Shown one piece after another: positions 35,446 through 43,996 of a DNA stretch of 64,000 nt (positions are counted from its first letter, which is position 1; each line of letters opens with the position of its first letter). The stretch comes from Neorhizobium petrolearium (GTDB taxonomy: Bacteria; Pseudomonadota; Alphaproteobacteria; Rhizobiales; Rhizobiaceae), in the NCBI RefSeq assembly GCF_017873175.1, contig NZ_JAGGJW010000003.1:62001-126000 (forward strand), in the 5' to 3' direction. A model generated the notes under the pieces. The model was not told the DNA's origin, did not search any database, and worked only from the letters and a program-made list of their open reading frames with translations. Position numbers and translations under genes: made by a program.

Positions 35446-37206
35446 TCATTTATTGGCCTCGCGGATCATGTTTACCAACTCTGCCACCCGCTCCTTGAGG
35501 TCAAGGACGTTTAGGTCAGCGGGGCTTGAGCAAACGACCCGCGCGACCGCGACCTTATCAACGTTTTTCTCGATGTTATCCGTTGGTGGAGGGGTCTCAG
35601 CAGCAACCTTTCGCCTCTTCTTGGGTGCGTTACGTTCGAAATAAAGAGCGTGGTCATACTGACCGCCGAGGTGCGGGCCCTTATAGTTCAGCTCGTAAAC
35701 CGAGCGGACTGCATCTTGCAACACGCCATGAGCAACGTAGTTCTCGATTTCCCGCCCTTTCGTGACCCAACATACGCCACGGTCTTTGCTCAGTTCATCG
35801 AGAAGGCGCTGCTTGGTGTCGTTGATCTTCTCTTGCGGACGAGCTTTGTCGCTGTCCATTATGATCGCGAGATTTCGATTTAAGGACCGTAGAGCAATAA
35901 ATTCGCCGATTTCGTCAGAGTTGGCGTCGAGATGGCTTAAAAGGCGGCCCCCGTAGAACATGATGGAATAATGAATGCCTTCCACAAGATCAGCGTCCAC
36001 CGCTGAAATCCAGTGCTTCACATAAATCCGGTCCGATGGCCCTTCGACCCACAGGACTGCGTTCGATTGAACAATGTCAGAAGCCCGATACCCCAAGTCC
36101 ACGCAAACCTGATGCTTACCGCTCGGCAGAGTCGCTTCCGTGATCCGCGTTTGCTCGCCGTCGTTGGTGACATGAAAGATTGCCGCACCGGGGGTATCGA
36201 TAAAGCTCGCAGAATGGGTTGCGATGAAATACTGATTGGTGGTGTATTCCCGAAGGTAGCGGATGAGTTTTCGCTGAAGTATAGGATGTAAATGAATTTC
36301 TGGTTCCTCTACGCAGAGAATTTGCCGCTCAGCAATAGTACAGAACGCAGCAATCATAATCACTTCGTGAATACCTGTGCCGAGTGAGGCCAATGGCAGA
36401 ACCTTGTTATCCATGTGAACAAGGATGTGCTCGCGATTGTGCGGTATTTCGATGGTTGCCTCGTCGGCCCCCGTAACCTTCCGCAGAAACACGTTGATCT
36501 TCTCGAAGATATCCCGTTCATGCCGCTTGTCGTGGTCGGGGCTTTGGATTTCGGCCAACCGATCTATAAGGCCCCGCCCGCTCAAGTCAGACAAGGTTTC
36601 GCCCTTAGGACCAATTTGTCTCTTTGCTGGTATTAACTGCGGCGCGGGCAAGGCAATCTCCTGTGCAGCGACCAGCGCGTCGATTATCTGGGGAATCCAG
36701 TGCCTGTGCAGATCGCCGCTAGTCTGGCCCGTTAATTTATTCCAAAGTAGTTGCCACTCTCGCGCAAGGAGGGCGCTTGTAAGGATATTTTGGCTGCCAT
36801 TCCAAGTGAACCGGATTGACCGATGTTCATTCGCCGCTTGGAGCCAAACCACCCCGGCATCGCTTAGAGCGGAAGCTACCCTGCGGATGAGTTGTTGCCC
36901 AACTTGCGCAAAGTCGTTGGATAGTTTTCGGCTGCCATGGCTGATAAATTGTTCAATCGGAACCCCAATGGACACCATGGTTTCGCCAGTCTTCTGCCCC
37001 CTGTACTGCTCAAGCGCTGATACAGAGGGAAGGTTTCTTCTTCCCTGCGATGGCAGATAGTTTGATAGGTAATTCAAGACAGTCGATTTGCCCGAATTGT
37101 TCGCGCCTATAAAGAAATTAAATTCTGTGAAATTTGACAGTTTCTGCGTCTCGGGACCAATACCTCGATAGAATTGAAGGGAAAGAGCATGTAAGAAGAC
37201 TGGCAT
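35446..37206 (-). CDS. OLD-family ATP-dependent endonuclease (AAA ATPase + TOPRIM)
   Basis: 586 codons. ABC-like AAA_15/21 ATPase domain: Walker A GANNSGKST at residues 34-42, signature LGTGIHEVIMIAA near 275-287, Walker B ILCVEEPEIHLHP at 296-308, H-switch ATHS at 329-332. The C-terminal TOPRIM nuclease shows LWVEGPSDRIYV (Glu388) and IIMDSDK (Asp451, Asp453). Same architecture as class 1 OLD of phage P2 and GajA, which act in phage defence. No UvrD-like helicase is next to it, so it is not a Gabija pair. The start at 37206 gives MPVFLHALSLQFYRGIG, the usual N-terminal strand. Confidence 0.92.
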   Translation of the reverse strand: MPVFLHALSLQFYRGIGPETQKLSNFTEFNFFIGANNSGKSTVLNYLSNYLPSQGRRNLPSVSALEQYRGQKTGETMVSIGVPIEQFISHGSRKLSNDFAQVGQQLIRRVASALSDAGVVWLQAANEHRSIRFTWNGSQNILTSALLAREWQLLWNKLTGQTSGDLHRHWIPQIIDALVAAQEIALPAPQLIPAKRQIGPKGETLSDLSGRGLIDRLAEIQSPDHDKRHERDIFEKINVFLRKVTGADEATIEIPHNREHILVHMDNKVLPLASLGTGIHEVIMIAAFCTIAERQILCVEEPEIHLHPILQRKLIRYLREYTTNQYFIATHSASFIDTPGAAIFHVTNDGEQTRITEATLPSGKHQVCVDLGYRASDIVQSNAVLWVEGPSDRIYVKHWISAVDADLVEGIHYSIMFYGGRLLSHLDANSDEIGEFIALRSLNRNLAIIMDSDKARPQEKINDTKQRLLDELSKDRGVCWVTKGREIENYVAHGVLQDAVRSVYELNYKGPHLGGQYDHALYFERNAPKKRRKVAAETPPPTDNIEKNVDKVAVARVVCSSPADLNVLDLKERVAELVNMIREANK

Positions 37207-37299
37207 ACGGGGGCCTCGAGCTTAAAGAGTCCCACGTATACTGGTTGCAATGATTAGGCCAGCCGAAGTTGCAGTATTGACGGGCGTAGCGAACATGTT

Positions 37300-38664
37300 T
37301 CATCGCCTCGATTGCGCTTCAACTGCTGTCGGCAGATTCACGGCCTCGACACATCCCCTCATCTGCTCCCGGGACGCGCCCTGCGTGTAAACTCCGAAGG
37401 TGATGTCCTTCTTTTTATCAGCCACGTGCCCCACGACATCCTTAATCGTCTCACGGGGCTGCTCAGCGTGTCGTGCTTGGGTGATAAACCAACGTCTCGC
37501 CGAATGGAAATTTACGAGGCTTCTACGCTTGCCGGGCCGAACGTCGTCCACTTCAAGGTGCTTGCGGTATCGGTTGAAGCGCTTCCCGAAGGTATCGCCG
37601 GGGTCGCGTTCCTCTGCCAGTTCATGGAATAGCCAGGATTTCGGTCCCTTCCCTTCGGTTCGTCGCGCAACGATCTCTTTGAGGTCGGGATGAATAGGCA
37701 CCTTACGAGCGGCAGATCGCGTCTTGCCCTGCTGGATATCAAACACATCGTCATGAACCTCTTCAACCCAAAGGGTCAGCACCTCCGCCATGCGCATCCC
37801 CGACAAGGCCGAAATTCGTAATGCGTCTACAATCTGCTGTTGGTGGTCAACGTCCATACCTTCCGGGTAGTCAGAGTATAAGAGCGTCTTCAGTTCCTTT
37901 TCGGTAAATGGCCGTTCCGTCTCTCCGTCGCCGCGCTCGACCCTTCGCCGGTTGTTAGAAACCTCCTGCCCCAGCCACGGGTTATCTTCGACCTTGCCGG
38001 TGACGTGACCCCGCTTAATAAGGTATTCCCAATAGCCGCGAAGAGCCGTCATATGCTTCTTGGCCGTGCTGCGGTCCATCGGTTCGATGATCTCGGTGAC
38101 GTACCGTCCCGCAGCCTTACGTGTGATGTCGGGAAGCCGAAGCTTCTCCACTGTACACCATCGAGTGAATTTGTTGATTAGCCCCCGGCGCTCATTGGTG
38201 GTCTTTGGAGCGAGCTTGATGGCCGTCAGATACGCCTCTAGGAAGTGGTCAACTGGATGGTCCCCCGCGATTGCCCGTTCGAACCTCTCACGCGCTTTTT
38301 CTCGGAGGCGGTCGGCTTCCACCTCTGCTGCATTTACGATGTCGTGCAAGGCATCGTAATCTCGCTCTTGCTGAGCTTCTTGTATCGCGGCCCTCGTCAG
38401 TGCGCCCCGAAGCTCGGCCCGTTCCTCTGCGGATGAGATGACCTCTCCCGCTTTCACGCGGGCGAACAGTTTGCGAACCTCGGTCTCCAGAACATCCCGC
38501 TTCGCCATCGCGATCTTAATGTCCCCCGTCTGGAGGCTCTCAAGGTACATCGTCTTTTTGCTGAAGTAGTCCCGGCAAGCCTCTGGGATAGCCAGCCGGA
38601 ACCACCATGTTTGACCTCTAAGGTCGAGTAGACGCCGTGCGCCCTTGCTGCTTTTTCCTGCCAT
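37300..38664 (-). CDS. site-specific tyrosine recombinase (island integrase)
   Basis: 454 codons. N-terminal DUF6538-like stretch (RRLLDLRGQTWWFRLAIPEACRDYF), core-binding SAM-like domain (NERRGLINKFTRWCTVEKL), and catalytic domain with Arg291 (ALSGMRMAEVLTL), His387 and Arg390 (NFHSARRWF), His413 (VGHVADKKK) and Tyr426 (FGVYTQG). All five active-site residues are intact. ATG at 38664; an upstream in-frame TTG at 38673 is also possible. The start overlaps the right arm-type repeats, so integrase binding may repress its own gene. It reads away from attR at 38745. Confidence 0.95.
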   Translation of the reverse strand: MAGKSSKGARRLLDLRGQTWWFRLAIPEACRDYFSKKTMYLESLQTGDIKIAMAKRDVLETEVRKLFARVKAGEVISSAEERAELRGALTRAAIQEAQQERDYDALHDIVNAAEVEADRLREKARERFERAIAGDHPVDHFLEAYLTAIKLAPKTTNERRGLINKFTRWCTVEKLRLPDITRKAAGRYVTEIIEPMDRSTAKKHMTALRGYWEYLIKRGHVTGKVEDNPWLGQEVSNNRRRVERGDGETERPFTEKELKTLLYSDYPEGMDVDHQQQIVDALRISALSGMRMAEVLTLWVEEVHDDVFDIQQGKTRSAARKVPIHPDLKEIVARRTEGKGPKSWLFHELAEERDPGDTFGKRFNRYRKHLEVDDVRPGKRRSLVNFHSARRWFITQARHAEQPRETIKDVVGHVADKKKDITFGVYTQGASREQMRGCVEAVNLPTAVEAQSRR

Positions 38665-38686
38665 TCTGACCAACCATTCTGACCAA
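38663..38686 (+). repeat. right pair of 11-bp integrase arm-type repeats
   Basis: ATTCTGACCAA at 38663-38673 and 38676-38686, same spacing and orientation as the left pair at 32508-32531. The distance to attR (38745) is 58 bases, matching the 57 bases between attL and the left pair. Confidence 0.8.
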
Positions 38687-38744
38687 TATCAGTGGCTGAT
38701 TATCCCCGTTTTTAAGCAATTTCAAGGAGCTGTCAGGATAAAAC

Positions 38745-38771
38745 TTCGATCCCGCTTAGCTCCACCAAATC
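38745..38771 (+). repeat. attR: second copy of the 27-bp tRNA-Ala repeat
   Basis: Identical to 32424-32450, starting TTCGATCCCGC and ending CACCAAATC. Marks the right end of the island; ordinary chromosomal sequence resumes at 38772. Confidence 0.95.
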
Positions 38772-38830
38772 TTTCCTCTCAATAAATTCCTTTCAGCGGG
38801 AATTGAAGCGCGCGCTTCAAGACAAAACCG

Positions 38831-39088
38831 TCACCTCATCAGCACGGAGTGCGAATGATCTGACGGCAGCCGGGACGTGGGCTTTCGGGAGGTTGCAACG
38901 CCACGCGACAGCCGCACCTTGCGCGACGCCTTCTCATCAAACTCGCGCTGTCGGGCGTATGCAAGGTTATTGGCTGCCATTTCATCGCGATAATGCTGCC
39001 GATGAGCATCAGCCATCTGCCTGATGACGACCGTAAATACGCCGGCCAGAACCGTGACGCAGGAAAGAATGACAAATAGAGCGGCCAT
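38831..39088 (-). CDS. small single-span membrane protein of unknown function
   Basis: 85 codons. N-terminal hydrophobic helix (MAALFVILSCVTVLAGVFTVVIRQMADAHRQHY) followed by a basic cytoplasmic tail (REFDEKASRKVRLSRGVATSRK). A strong AAGGAGG lies 7 bases before the ATG at 39088, supporting the start. No family recognised. Just outside the island on the chromosomal side. A perfect 18-bp palindrome at 38803-38820 lies shortly after its stop. Confidence 0.7.
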   Translation of the reverse strand: MAALFVILSCVTVLAGVFTVVIRQMADAHRQHYRDEMAANNLAYARQREFDEKASRKVRLSRGVATSRKPTSRLPSDHSHSVLMR

Positions 39089-39166
39089 AGGCGCCTCCTT
39101 GTCTCTTTGTAACGACAAGGCCGGCAGAAAGTTCGACAACGAGGGTCTGATCCCGCTCACATTGGT

Positions 39167-40078
39167 TCACATCATCTTGCGCACGGCACGAGCGCGGCGC
39201 TGCTCAAGCCAAGCTGCACCTTGAAGCGAGGCAAGTATGATGACCACCCCGACGACCACCCGAACCGCCGGCACCTCGTCGAAGAACACGTAACCGACGA
39301 CCGTCACGAATACGATCGAGAGATAGCCGACCGGCGCCAACACGCTGGCATCGGCGATACGGTAGGCCCGCAGGAAGCAGTATTGTCCCAATTGGGCAAG
39401 AAAGCCGATGCCGAGCAGCGGAAGCCAGTCGAACGGAACCACCGGCTGCCATGTGAAGATGGCCGGCACGGCGGTGATGACGGCGAGGCCGACGGTGTAG
39501 AAGACCATCATCACGGTCGTGTTCTCGTCCCTCAGGGCGCGGGTCTGGATGATCGCCAGCGAGCCGAAGACAACCGACACCAGCACGACCAGGACCCCCG
39601 CATGGAAGCTCGACGTACCGGGCGCCATGACGATCAGAACGCCGGCGAACGCTATGGCCGCGCCCAGCCAGCGGATGCGGCTCACGGTCTCTCCAAGCAT
39701 CGTCACCGCCATCGCCATGGTAATCAGTGGCCGGGAGAACCCGACCGCATTGACCATGGCAAGCGGCAGCATGGTGATCGCGAGGAAATTGCTGGTCAGC
39801 GCCACCGCATTGCAGGAAATGCGGCTGATATTGCGCCAGGGATGCCTGATGCGCACCATCTCCGCGCGATGGTGCCAGATGAGCGGCAGAATGAAGAAAA
39901 GTCCGATCATCGCGCGGATGAAGACGAGCTGGAACGCGGGATAGGTCGCTCCTTGCGCCTTGACCAGCGCCGTCATGCCGCCGGAAACCAGCGTCATGTC
40001 GAGCAGCAGCCAGCCGATACCGATGCGGGCGTTCGATACCCGCTCCTGGTCTGCTCCTATCGCCTCTTCCGTGCTCAC
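39167..40078 (-). CDS. EamA/DMT family transporter
   Basis: 303 codons with about ten hydrophobic segments and two EamA repeats (first begins GIGWLLLDMTLVSGGMTALVKAQGATYPAFQLVFIRAMIGLFF; second FHAGVLVVLVSVVFGSLAIIQTRALRDEN). Likely exports or imports a small metabolite; not predictable. Its start overlaps the stop of the PIG-L gene by 4 bases, so it is the last gene of the ROK - PIG-L - EamA transcript. Confidence 0.88.
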   Translation of the reverse strand: MSTEEAIGADQERVSNARIGIGWLLLDMTLVSGGMTALVKAQGATYPAFQLVFIRAMIGLFFILPLIWHHRAEMVRIRHPWRNISRISCNAVALTSNFLAITMLPLAMVNAVGFSRPLITMAMAVTMLGETVSRIRWLGAAIAFAGVLIVMAPGTSSFHAGVLVVLVSVVFGSLAIIQTRALRDENTTVMMVFYTVGLAVITAVPAIFTWQPVVPFDWLPLLGIGFLAQLGQYCFLRAYRIADASVLAPVGYLSIVFVTVVGYVFFDEVPAVRVVVGVVIILASLQGAAWLEQRRARAVRKMM

Positions 40079-42477
40079 GCCGGTTGCACGAGGTTCGCCA
40101 TCAGCCGGAAGGCGCCGGGGACCAGCTTGTCGAGCTGGTGATGCAGCACGAGGCTCGTATGGGTGTGCCGCCCCCTGCCAATCGCACCTGAAATCAGCGC
40201 GCCTTTCAGCGGCTGTTCGTTGGCGTCATGCATGGCGAGCAGCGGTTCGTAGATGTCATCCCAGCGGGAAACGAAATAGAGCCCGCGCTCTTTGTCCCAG
40301 TCCTGCCAGTCCTCCGGACCGATGACATTCGGACCTTTCAAGAGGACATGGCCGGGCGCAAGCAGGGTGACCTCGGCGCGCGGATCGGTGACCCGCCAGC
40401 GCAGCGACGGCGAGCCGATCTCGATGCGGCGAACCGGTGTTTCGTCCGGATTCCAGCCGTCGGTCGGCCGGTGATAGAGGGTGACGAGATGGCCGCCGTC
40501 CTCGACGAAACGATGCAGGCGACCAGTCGCTGTGGCAAGATCCTTGCGAATGCCGAAGGCGAAAATGCCGACGACGATGGTGGTGAACCGCGAAAGATCG
40601 CCGGACAGCGCCTGCGCATCGAGTTCCGTGACGTCGAGCCCCATGCGGGTGAGCCACAGGCCGACGCGATCCGCTCCGCCGCCCACATAGCCAATGCGGG
40701 CGCCTTCCGGCAGTTTCAGGTCGAGCGACAGAATTTTCAGCGTCGCAGGCGCACGAAAGCTCGCGCGGCCGATATGCCTGTAGGCGATCGGCGTCACCTG
40801 GAAGGCAGGGTGGCCATCGACCTGCGGTTCGATTTCGACGAGGCCGGGCCGGGCGGCGTCGGTCGCGGACGCGATCCAGCCGCCGTCGGCCTTCTTCATC
40901 GTCCAGCCTGTCGGCGTCGTGAAGGATACCGGCGCGTTGACGCCGGAGATATCCGCCTTGACCAGCCATTCCGTCTGCTTGGTCCCGAGCGGGACCACCA
41001 GCGCATCCGGCGACAGGGTCAGCGATTGGGCCGGCACGACGGCGAAAGGCTCTTCGAGATCGAACGCACCAGTGACAGTTCGGCCGGCGATTTCGGCCGA
41101 GACCTTCACATGCGCATGGCCATTACCGCCCATTGCCGACCAGGCGGGAAGGTAAAGACCGGAAAGCGGCGCGTCGGAGGCGGCGGTCAGAGAGAAGACA
41201 CGCTCACCACCAAGCGATTGGAGAGAGGAAGAAACGCCGGAAGGCAGAACCGCGAGGACATCGACCTTATGATCGCCGGCCCCCTCGCCGAGTTCGACCG
41301 CAAGCGCTGCAGCACCACCCGGCGAAATGACGGACGGATCCGCGTAGGCCCGCTCGAAGATTGCGGCCGCCTCCAGGATCGCCGCATCCACTTCCGTGCG
41401 CTTGCGGGCGATGCGATGCCCATGCAGGGCGTTGAAATCGTCCGGAGCGGATGCTGCGACGACATCCAGCTTGCCGGCCGCGTCCAGCAGTGCGGCAATG
41501 ATCGCATCGCGATCCGGAAAGGCCGAAATGGCCACCGCAATTGCATTATCCGCCGATCGCAACGCATTCGCCGCATCGCCCGGAAGACCGGAAAAATCGG
41601 CAAGCGCTGAAAGCGAAGCCGGCAGGTTTTCGAGGACGGACCGTTCAGCCACCGAGCCGGCGGCGTAGAGCTTCAGGTGCAGTTCCCATTGCCGCTCCGG
41701 CCGTTTCGGCCAATGCCCCATGCCTTGGGAGGCATGGTAATAACGCGACCATTCACCGATCCGATCATAGTCTGCGCCGGTCGCAGGTTCGCGGCCTTCC
41801 GCCAGCACCGTCACGGTCGTATCCGGCGGCGGCACCTCGTCGTCGTAAGTGTCACCGCCTCCCGACCAGGCCGGCAGGTAGTATTTCGCGACCTGCCAGG
41901 GCCTCAGGCCCTCGGAGAAATGCTTCGGATAGGCATTGGGGTCGGCGGCGAGCGCGATCGCCGCCTCCGCGGCCCGCGTCATGGCGCGGTGATGGCCGTG
42001 CTGGCCCGGAACATCGAGGAATGTCGGAATGACAATATCCGGCCGCTCCTTGCGGTAGGCGCGCACCAGACGCTCCACCGTGCGGGTCTCGCCCCAGCGG
42101 ATGAACGTGGCGTCGCCATCCTTGGAGAAACCGAAATCGTGGACCGGATCGGATGGACCATGGCCAAGCCAGGAAACATCCGAGTCAATCGCGCGGGCCG
42201 CCTCCTCCAACTCGCGGGAGCGCAGCACACCGAGCGGGCCGAGACGTTCGGGGCCGAGCGCATTCTGGCCTCCTTCGCCTCGCGTCGAACAGGCGATAAT
42301 GACACGCATGCCGAGGCCGAGGCGAAACCAGGCAAGCATGCCGTTCTGCTCGTCGTCCGGGTGCGCCCCCGTGTTCATCATCGTGACCGTCGATTTCAGC
42401 CGCGAAAGCTTGCGATGGAGCCGGACGAGCGAGGGATCGGCCATCTGCCGTTCAATGCGTTCGCGGGCGGTCAGCAT
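40075..42477 (-). CDS. PIG-L family deacetylase with C-terminal amidotransferase-like domain
   Basis: 800 codons. N-terminal LmbE/PIG-L zinc deacetylase: TGAHPDDEQNGMLAWF (the HPDDE zinc motif), and VPGQHGHHRAMTRAAEAAI with the distal His. The centre (residues 380-560) looks like beta-sandwich domains. Residues about 600-760 (RIGYVGGGADRVGLWLTRMGLDVTELDAQ, FVEDGGHLVTLYHRPTDGW) resemble a class-I glutamine-amidotransferase-like fold. PIG-L enzymes remove N-acetyl from GlcNAc conjugates, e.g. GlcNAc-PI, mycothiol and bacillithiol precursors. Second gene after the ROK regulator and coupled to EamA. The substrate is likely tied to the divergent ABC operon. Confidence 0.88.
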   Translation of the reverse strand: MLTARERIERQMADPSLVRLHRKLSRLKSTVTMMNTGAHPDDEQNGMLAWFRLGLGMRVIIACSTRGEGGQNALGPERLGPLGVLRSRELEEAARAIDSDVSWLGHGPSDPVHDFGFSKDGDATFIRWGETRTVERLVRAYRKERPDIVIPTFLDVPGQHGHHRAMTRAAEAAIALAADPNAYPKHFSEGLRPWQVAKYYLPAWSGGGDTYDDEVPPPDTTVTVLAEGREPATGADYDRIGEWSRYYHASQGMGHWPKRPERQWELHLKLYAAGSVAERSVLENLPASLSALADFSGLPGDAANALRSADNAIAVAISAFPDRDAIIAALLDAAGKLDVVAASAPDDFNALHGHRIARKRTEVDAAILEAAAIFERAYADPSVISPGGAAALAVELGEGAGDHKVDVLAVLPSGVSSSLQSLGGERVFSLTAASDAPLSGLYLPAWSAMGGNGHAHVKVSAEIAGRTVTGAFDLEEPFAVVPAQSLTLSPDALVVPLGTKQTEWLVKADISGVNAPVSFTTPTGWTMKKADGGWIASATDAARPGLVEIEPQVDGHPAFQVTPIAYRHIGRASFRAPATLKILSLDLKLPEGARIGYVGGGADRVGLWLTRMGLDVTELDAQALSGDLSRFTTIVVGIFAFGIRKDLATATGRLHRFVEDGGHLVTLYHRPTDGWNPDETPVRRIEIGSPSLRWRVTDPRAEVTLLAPGHVLLKGPNVIGPEDWQDWDKERGLYFVSRWDDIYEPLLAMHDANEQPLKGALISGAIGRGRHTHTSLVLHHQLDKLVPGAFRLMANLVQPA

Positions 42478-42496
42478 GAAATCTTCTCCCAATATG

Positions 42497-43726
42497 TCAG
42501 GCAGGAATATCGGCGAGCCCCGCAAGCGAAGTCTCGAGCTTGGGTGTCACCACGTCGAAAAGCGGAAGGGCCGCAGCGCCGAGCGCGGCCGTCAACTGGC
42601 CCGTCTTTCCACGCAGCACGCGCGGCAGGGCGCGCTGGCGGCGGCTGGCGACCGAGGTGGGCAGGTTATTGCCCAGGCGGGTGATGATATCGTCAATGAC
42701 GGCATCCGGAAGCGCGCCGCCCAGGATCACCGTCTGCGGGTCAAGGATGTTTTCGAGCATCGCCACCATCGGGCCGAGATAGGTGGCAGCCTCGTCCACC
42801 CACTCCTCCACGACCGGATGATTTGCGGCATGAAGCCTCTCGATATCGGCGAACTCGCATTCCGGGATACCGGCGCGGCCAAGTTTCTCCTTCAGCACAT
42901 AGACGGAGGCGTAACCTTCCAGGCATCCGAGCTGACCGCAGGAAGGGCAGGGCCTTCCCCGGGGAACGACGGTCACGTGGCCGATTTCGCCGGCATTGCC
43001 GAAGGCACCGCGATACGGCGCGCCGTCCTGAATGATCCCCAGCCCGATGCCGACGCCGAAGTAGATCATGCAGAAATTGGATATCGTCAGCCCCGCGCCG
43101 AACAGGCGTTCGCCGACGGCGGCAGCGGTTGCATCATTTTCGACCACGACCGTATGTCCGCAGGCCTCGCCCAGCGCCTGCGCCGCATCGAGCCCAGCCC
43201 ACCCAGGAAGCGTGGTCGGACCGACCGACGTCATGCCGTCGATCTCGAAGGGACCCGGCATGACAACGCCGGTGCCAAGCAATTTCGACCCCACAGATTT
43301 CTCGACGGTCGAAAGTTCCGACGTAAAGGCCGAAAGAATATGCTCCGGTGTCGTGTCCTTAAGGGAAGTGATCCGCTTCTCCCTTAGCCTGCCAGACAGA
43401 TCGAGGGCGACAGTGACCATGCGGTCGGCAGCGATTTCCACGCCGATCGTCGCGCCACCCTCCGGATTCACCGCAAACTGGATGGGCGGCTGGCCGCGCC
43501 CGGAACGCAGGCGCCCCATCTCCATCAGCAGGCCCTCGCCCACCAGCTCGTCGACGATATTGGCGACGGCCTGAGGAGTAAGCTGCGTGATCTTGGCGAT
43601 GTGGGCGCGACCAAGCGAGCCGTGCCGGCGCACCACGTCCAGCACGACGCGACGGTTGTGATCGCGGCTTCGTTCAGGGTTCTTCCCGATGGCCACCGGG
43701 TGCGTGCCGATCGTGTGTATCGTCAT
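42497..43726 (-). CDS. ROK family transcriptional regulator
   Basis: 409 codons. N-terminal winged helix (NRRVVLDVVRRHGSLGRAHIAKITQLTPQAVANIVDELVGEGLL) plus a ROK sugar-kinase-like domain with the ROK signature and zinc motif GHVTVVPRGRPCPSCGQLGCLEGYAS. Such regulators respond to sugars or sugar phosphates. ATG at 43726 begins MTIHTIGTHPVAIGKN. Divergent from the ABC operon; a 30-bp AT-rich inverted repeat in the shared intergenic region is its likely operator. Confidence 0.93.
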   Translation of the reverse strand: MTIHTIGTHPVAIGKNPERSRDHNRRVVLDVVRRHGSLGRAHIAKITQLTPQAVANIVDELVGEGLLMEMGRLRSGRGQPPIQFAVNPEGGATIGVEIAADRMVTVALDLSGRLREKRITSLKDTTPEHILSAFTSELSTVEKSVGSKLLGTGVVMPGPFEIDGMTSVGPTTLPGWAGLDAAQALGEACGHTVVVENDATAAAVGERLFGAGLTISNFCMIYFGVGIGLGIIQDGAPYRGAFGNAGEIGHVTVVPRGRPCPSCGQLGCLEGYASVYVLKEKLGRAGIPECEFADIERLHAANHPVVEEWVDEAATYLGPMVAMLENILDPQTVILGGALPDAVIDDIITRLGNNLPTSVASRRQRALPRVLRGKTGQLTAALGAAALPLFDVVTPKLETSLAGLADIPA

Positions 43727-43778
43727 GTCGCCAACCTTCCGTTGCCGCGATTCATAGCTCCGGGAAACGGGTTCTCGC

Positions 43779-43808
43779 AATAGAATAATTCAAGTAAATT
43801 ATCTTATT
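43779..43808. promoter_or_regulatory. AT-rich inverted repeat, probable ROK operator
   Basis: ATAATT (43785-43790) and AATTAT (43797-43802) form the inner arms, and AATAG (43779) with CTTATT (43803-43808) extend the symmetry to about 30 bp. It stands out in a 60% GC background and lies 53 bases upstream of the ROK gene and 190 upstream of the ABC binding-protein gene, so it could control both. Confidence 0.65.
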
Positions 43809-43996
43809 GACAAACAGGCTCAGTCGGGGAACCGTAAGGAGAGGGCTGGGGCAAAGGGGTCGCAGCACTTCAAACGGGAGGCATCGAAGTGGTCCTTCCG
43901 GAAACCAAAAACGCATCGGACCGCACAATGCAGCCGAATGCAGGGAACAATCAAACCCCAAGACCGGCGGACCCGGCGGGGCAAATGGAGGCTCAC

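Larger units (their letters stand above)
32451..38771. mobile_element. 6.3-kb integrative element in tRNA-Ala(GGC)
   Basis: Bounded by the 27-bp repeat. Carries, all on the minus strand from the right end: tyrosine integrase, OLD-family ATPase/nuclease, DUF5343 and Swt1-HEPN genes, serine recombinase, and two tiny genes. GC content is visibly lower than the flanks in the nuclease, DUF5343 and HEPN genes. There are no conjugation, replication or phage structural genes, so it would need a helper or be a satellite-like or simple genomic island. Integrase is adjacent to attR and reads inwards. Confidence 0.93.

Noticed and set aside
35262..35498. 78-codon plus-strand open frame upstream of DUF5343
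   Set aside because: Non-ATG start without ribosome binding site and overlaps the end of the OLD gene.
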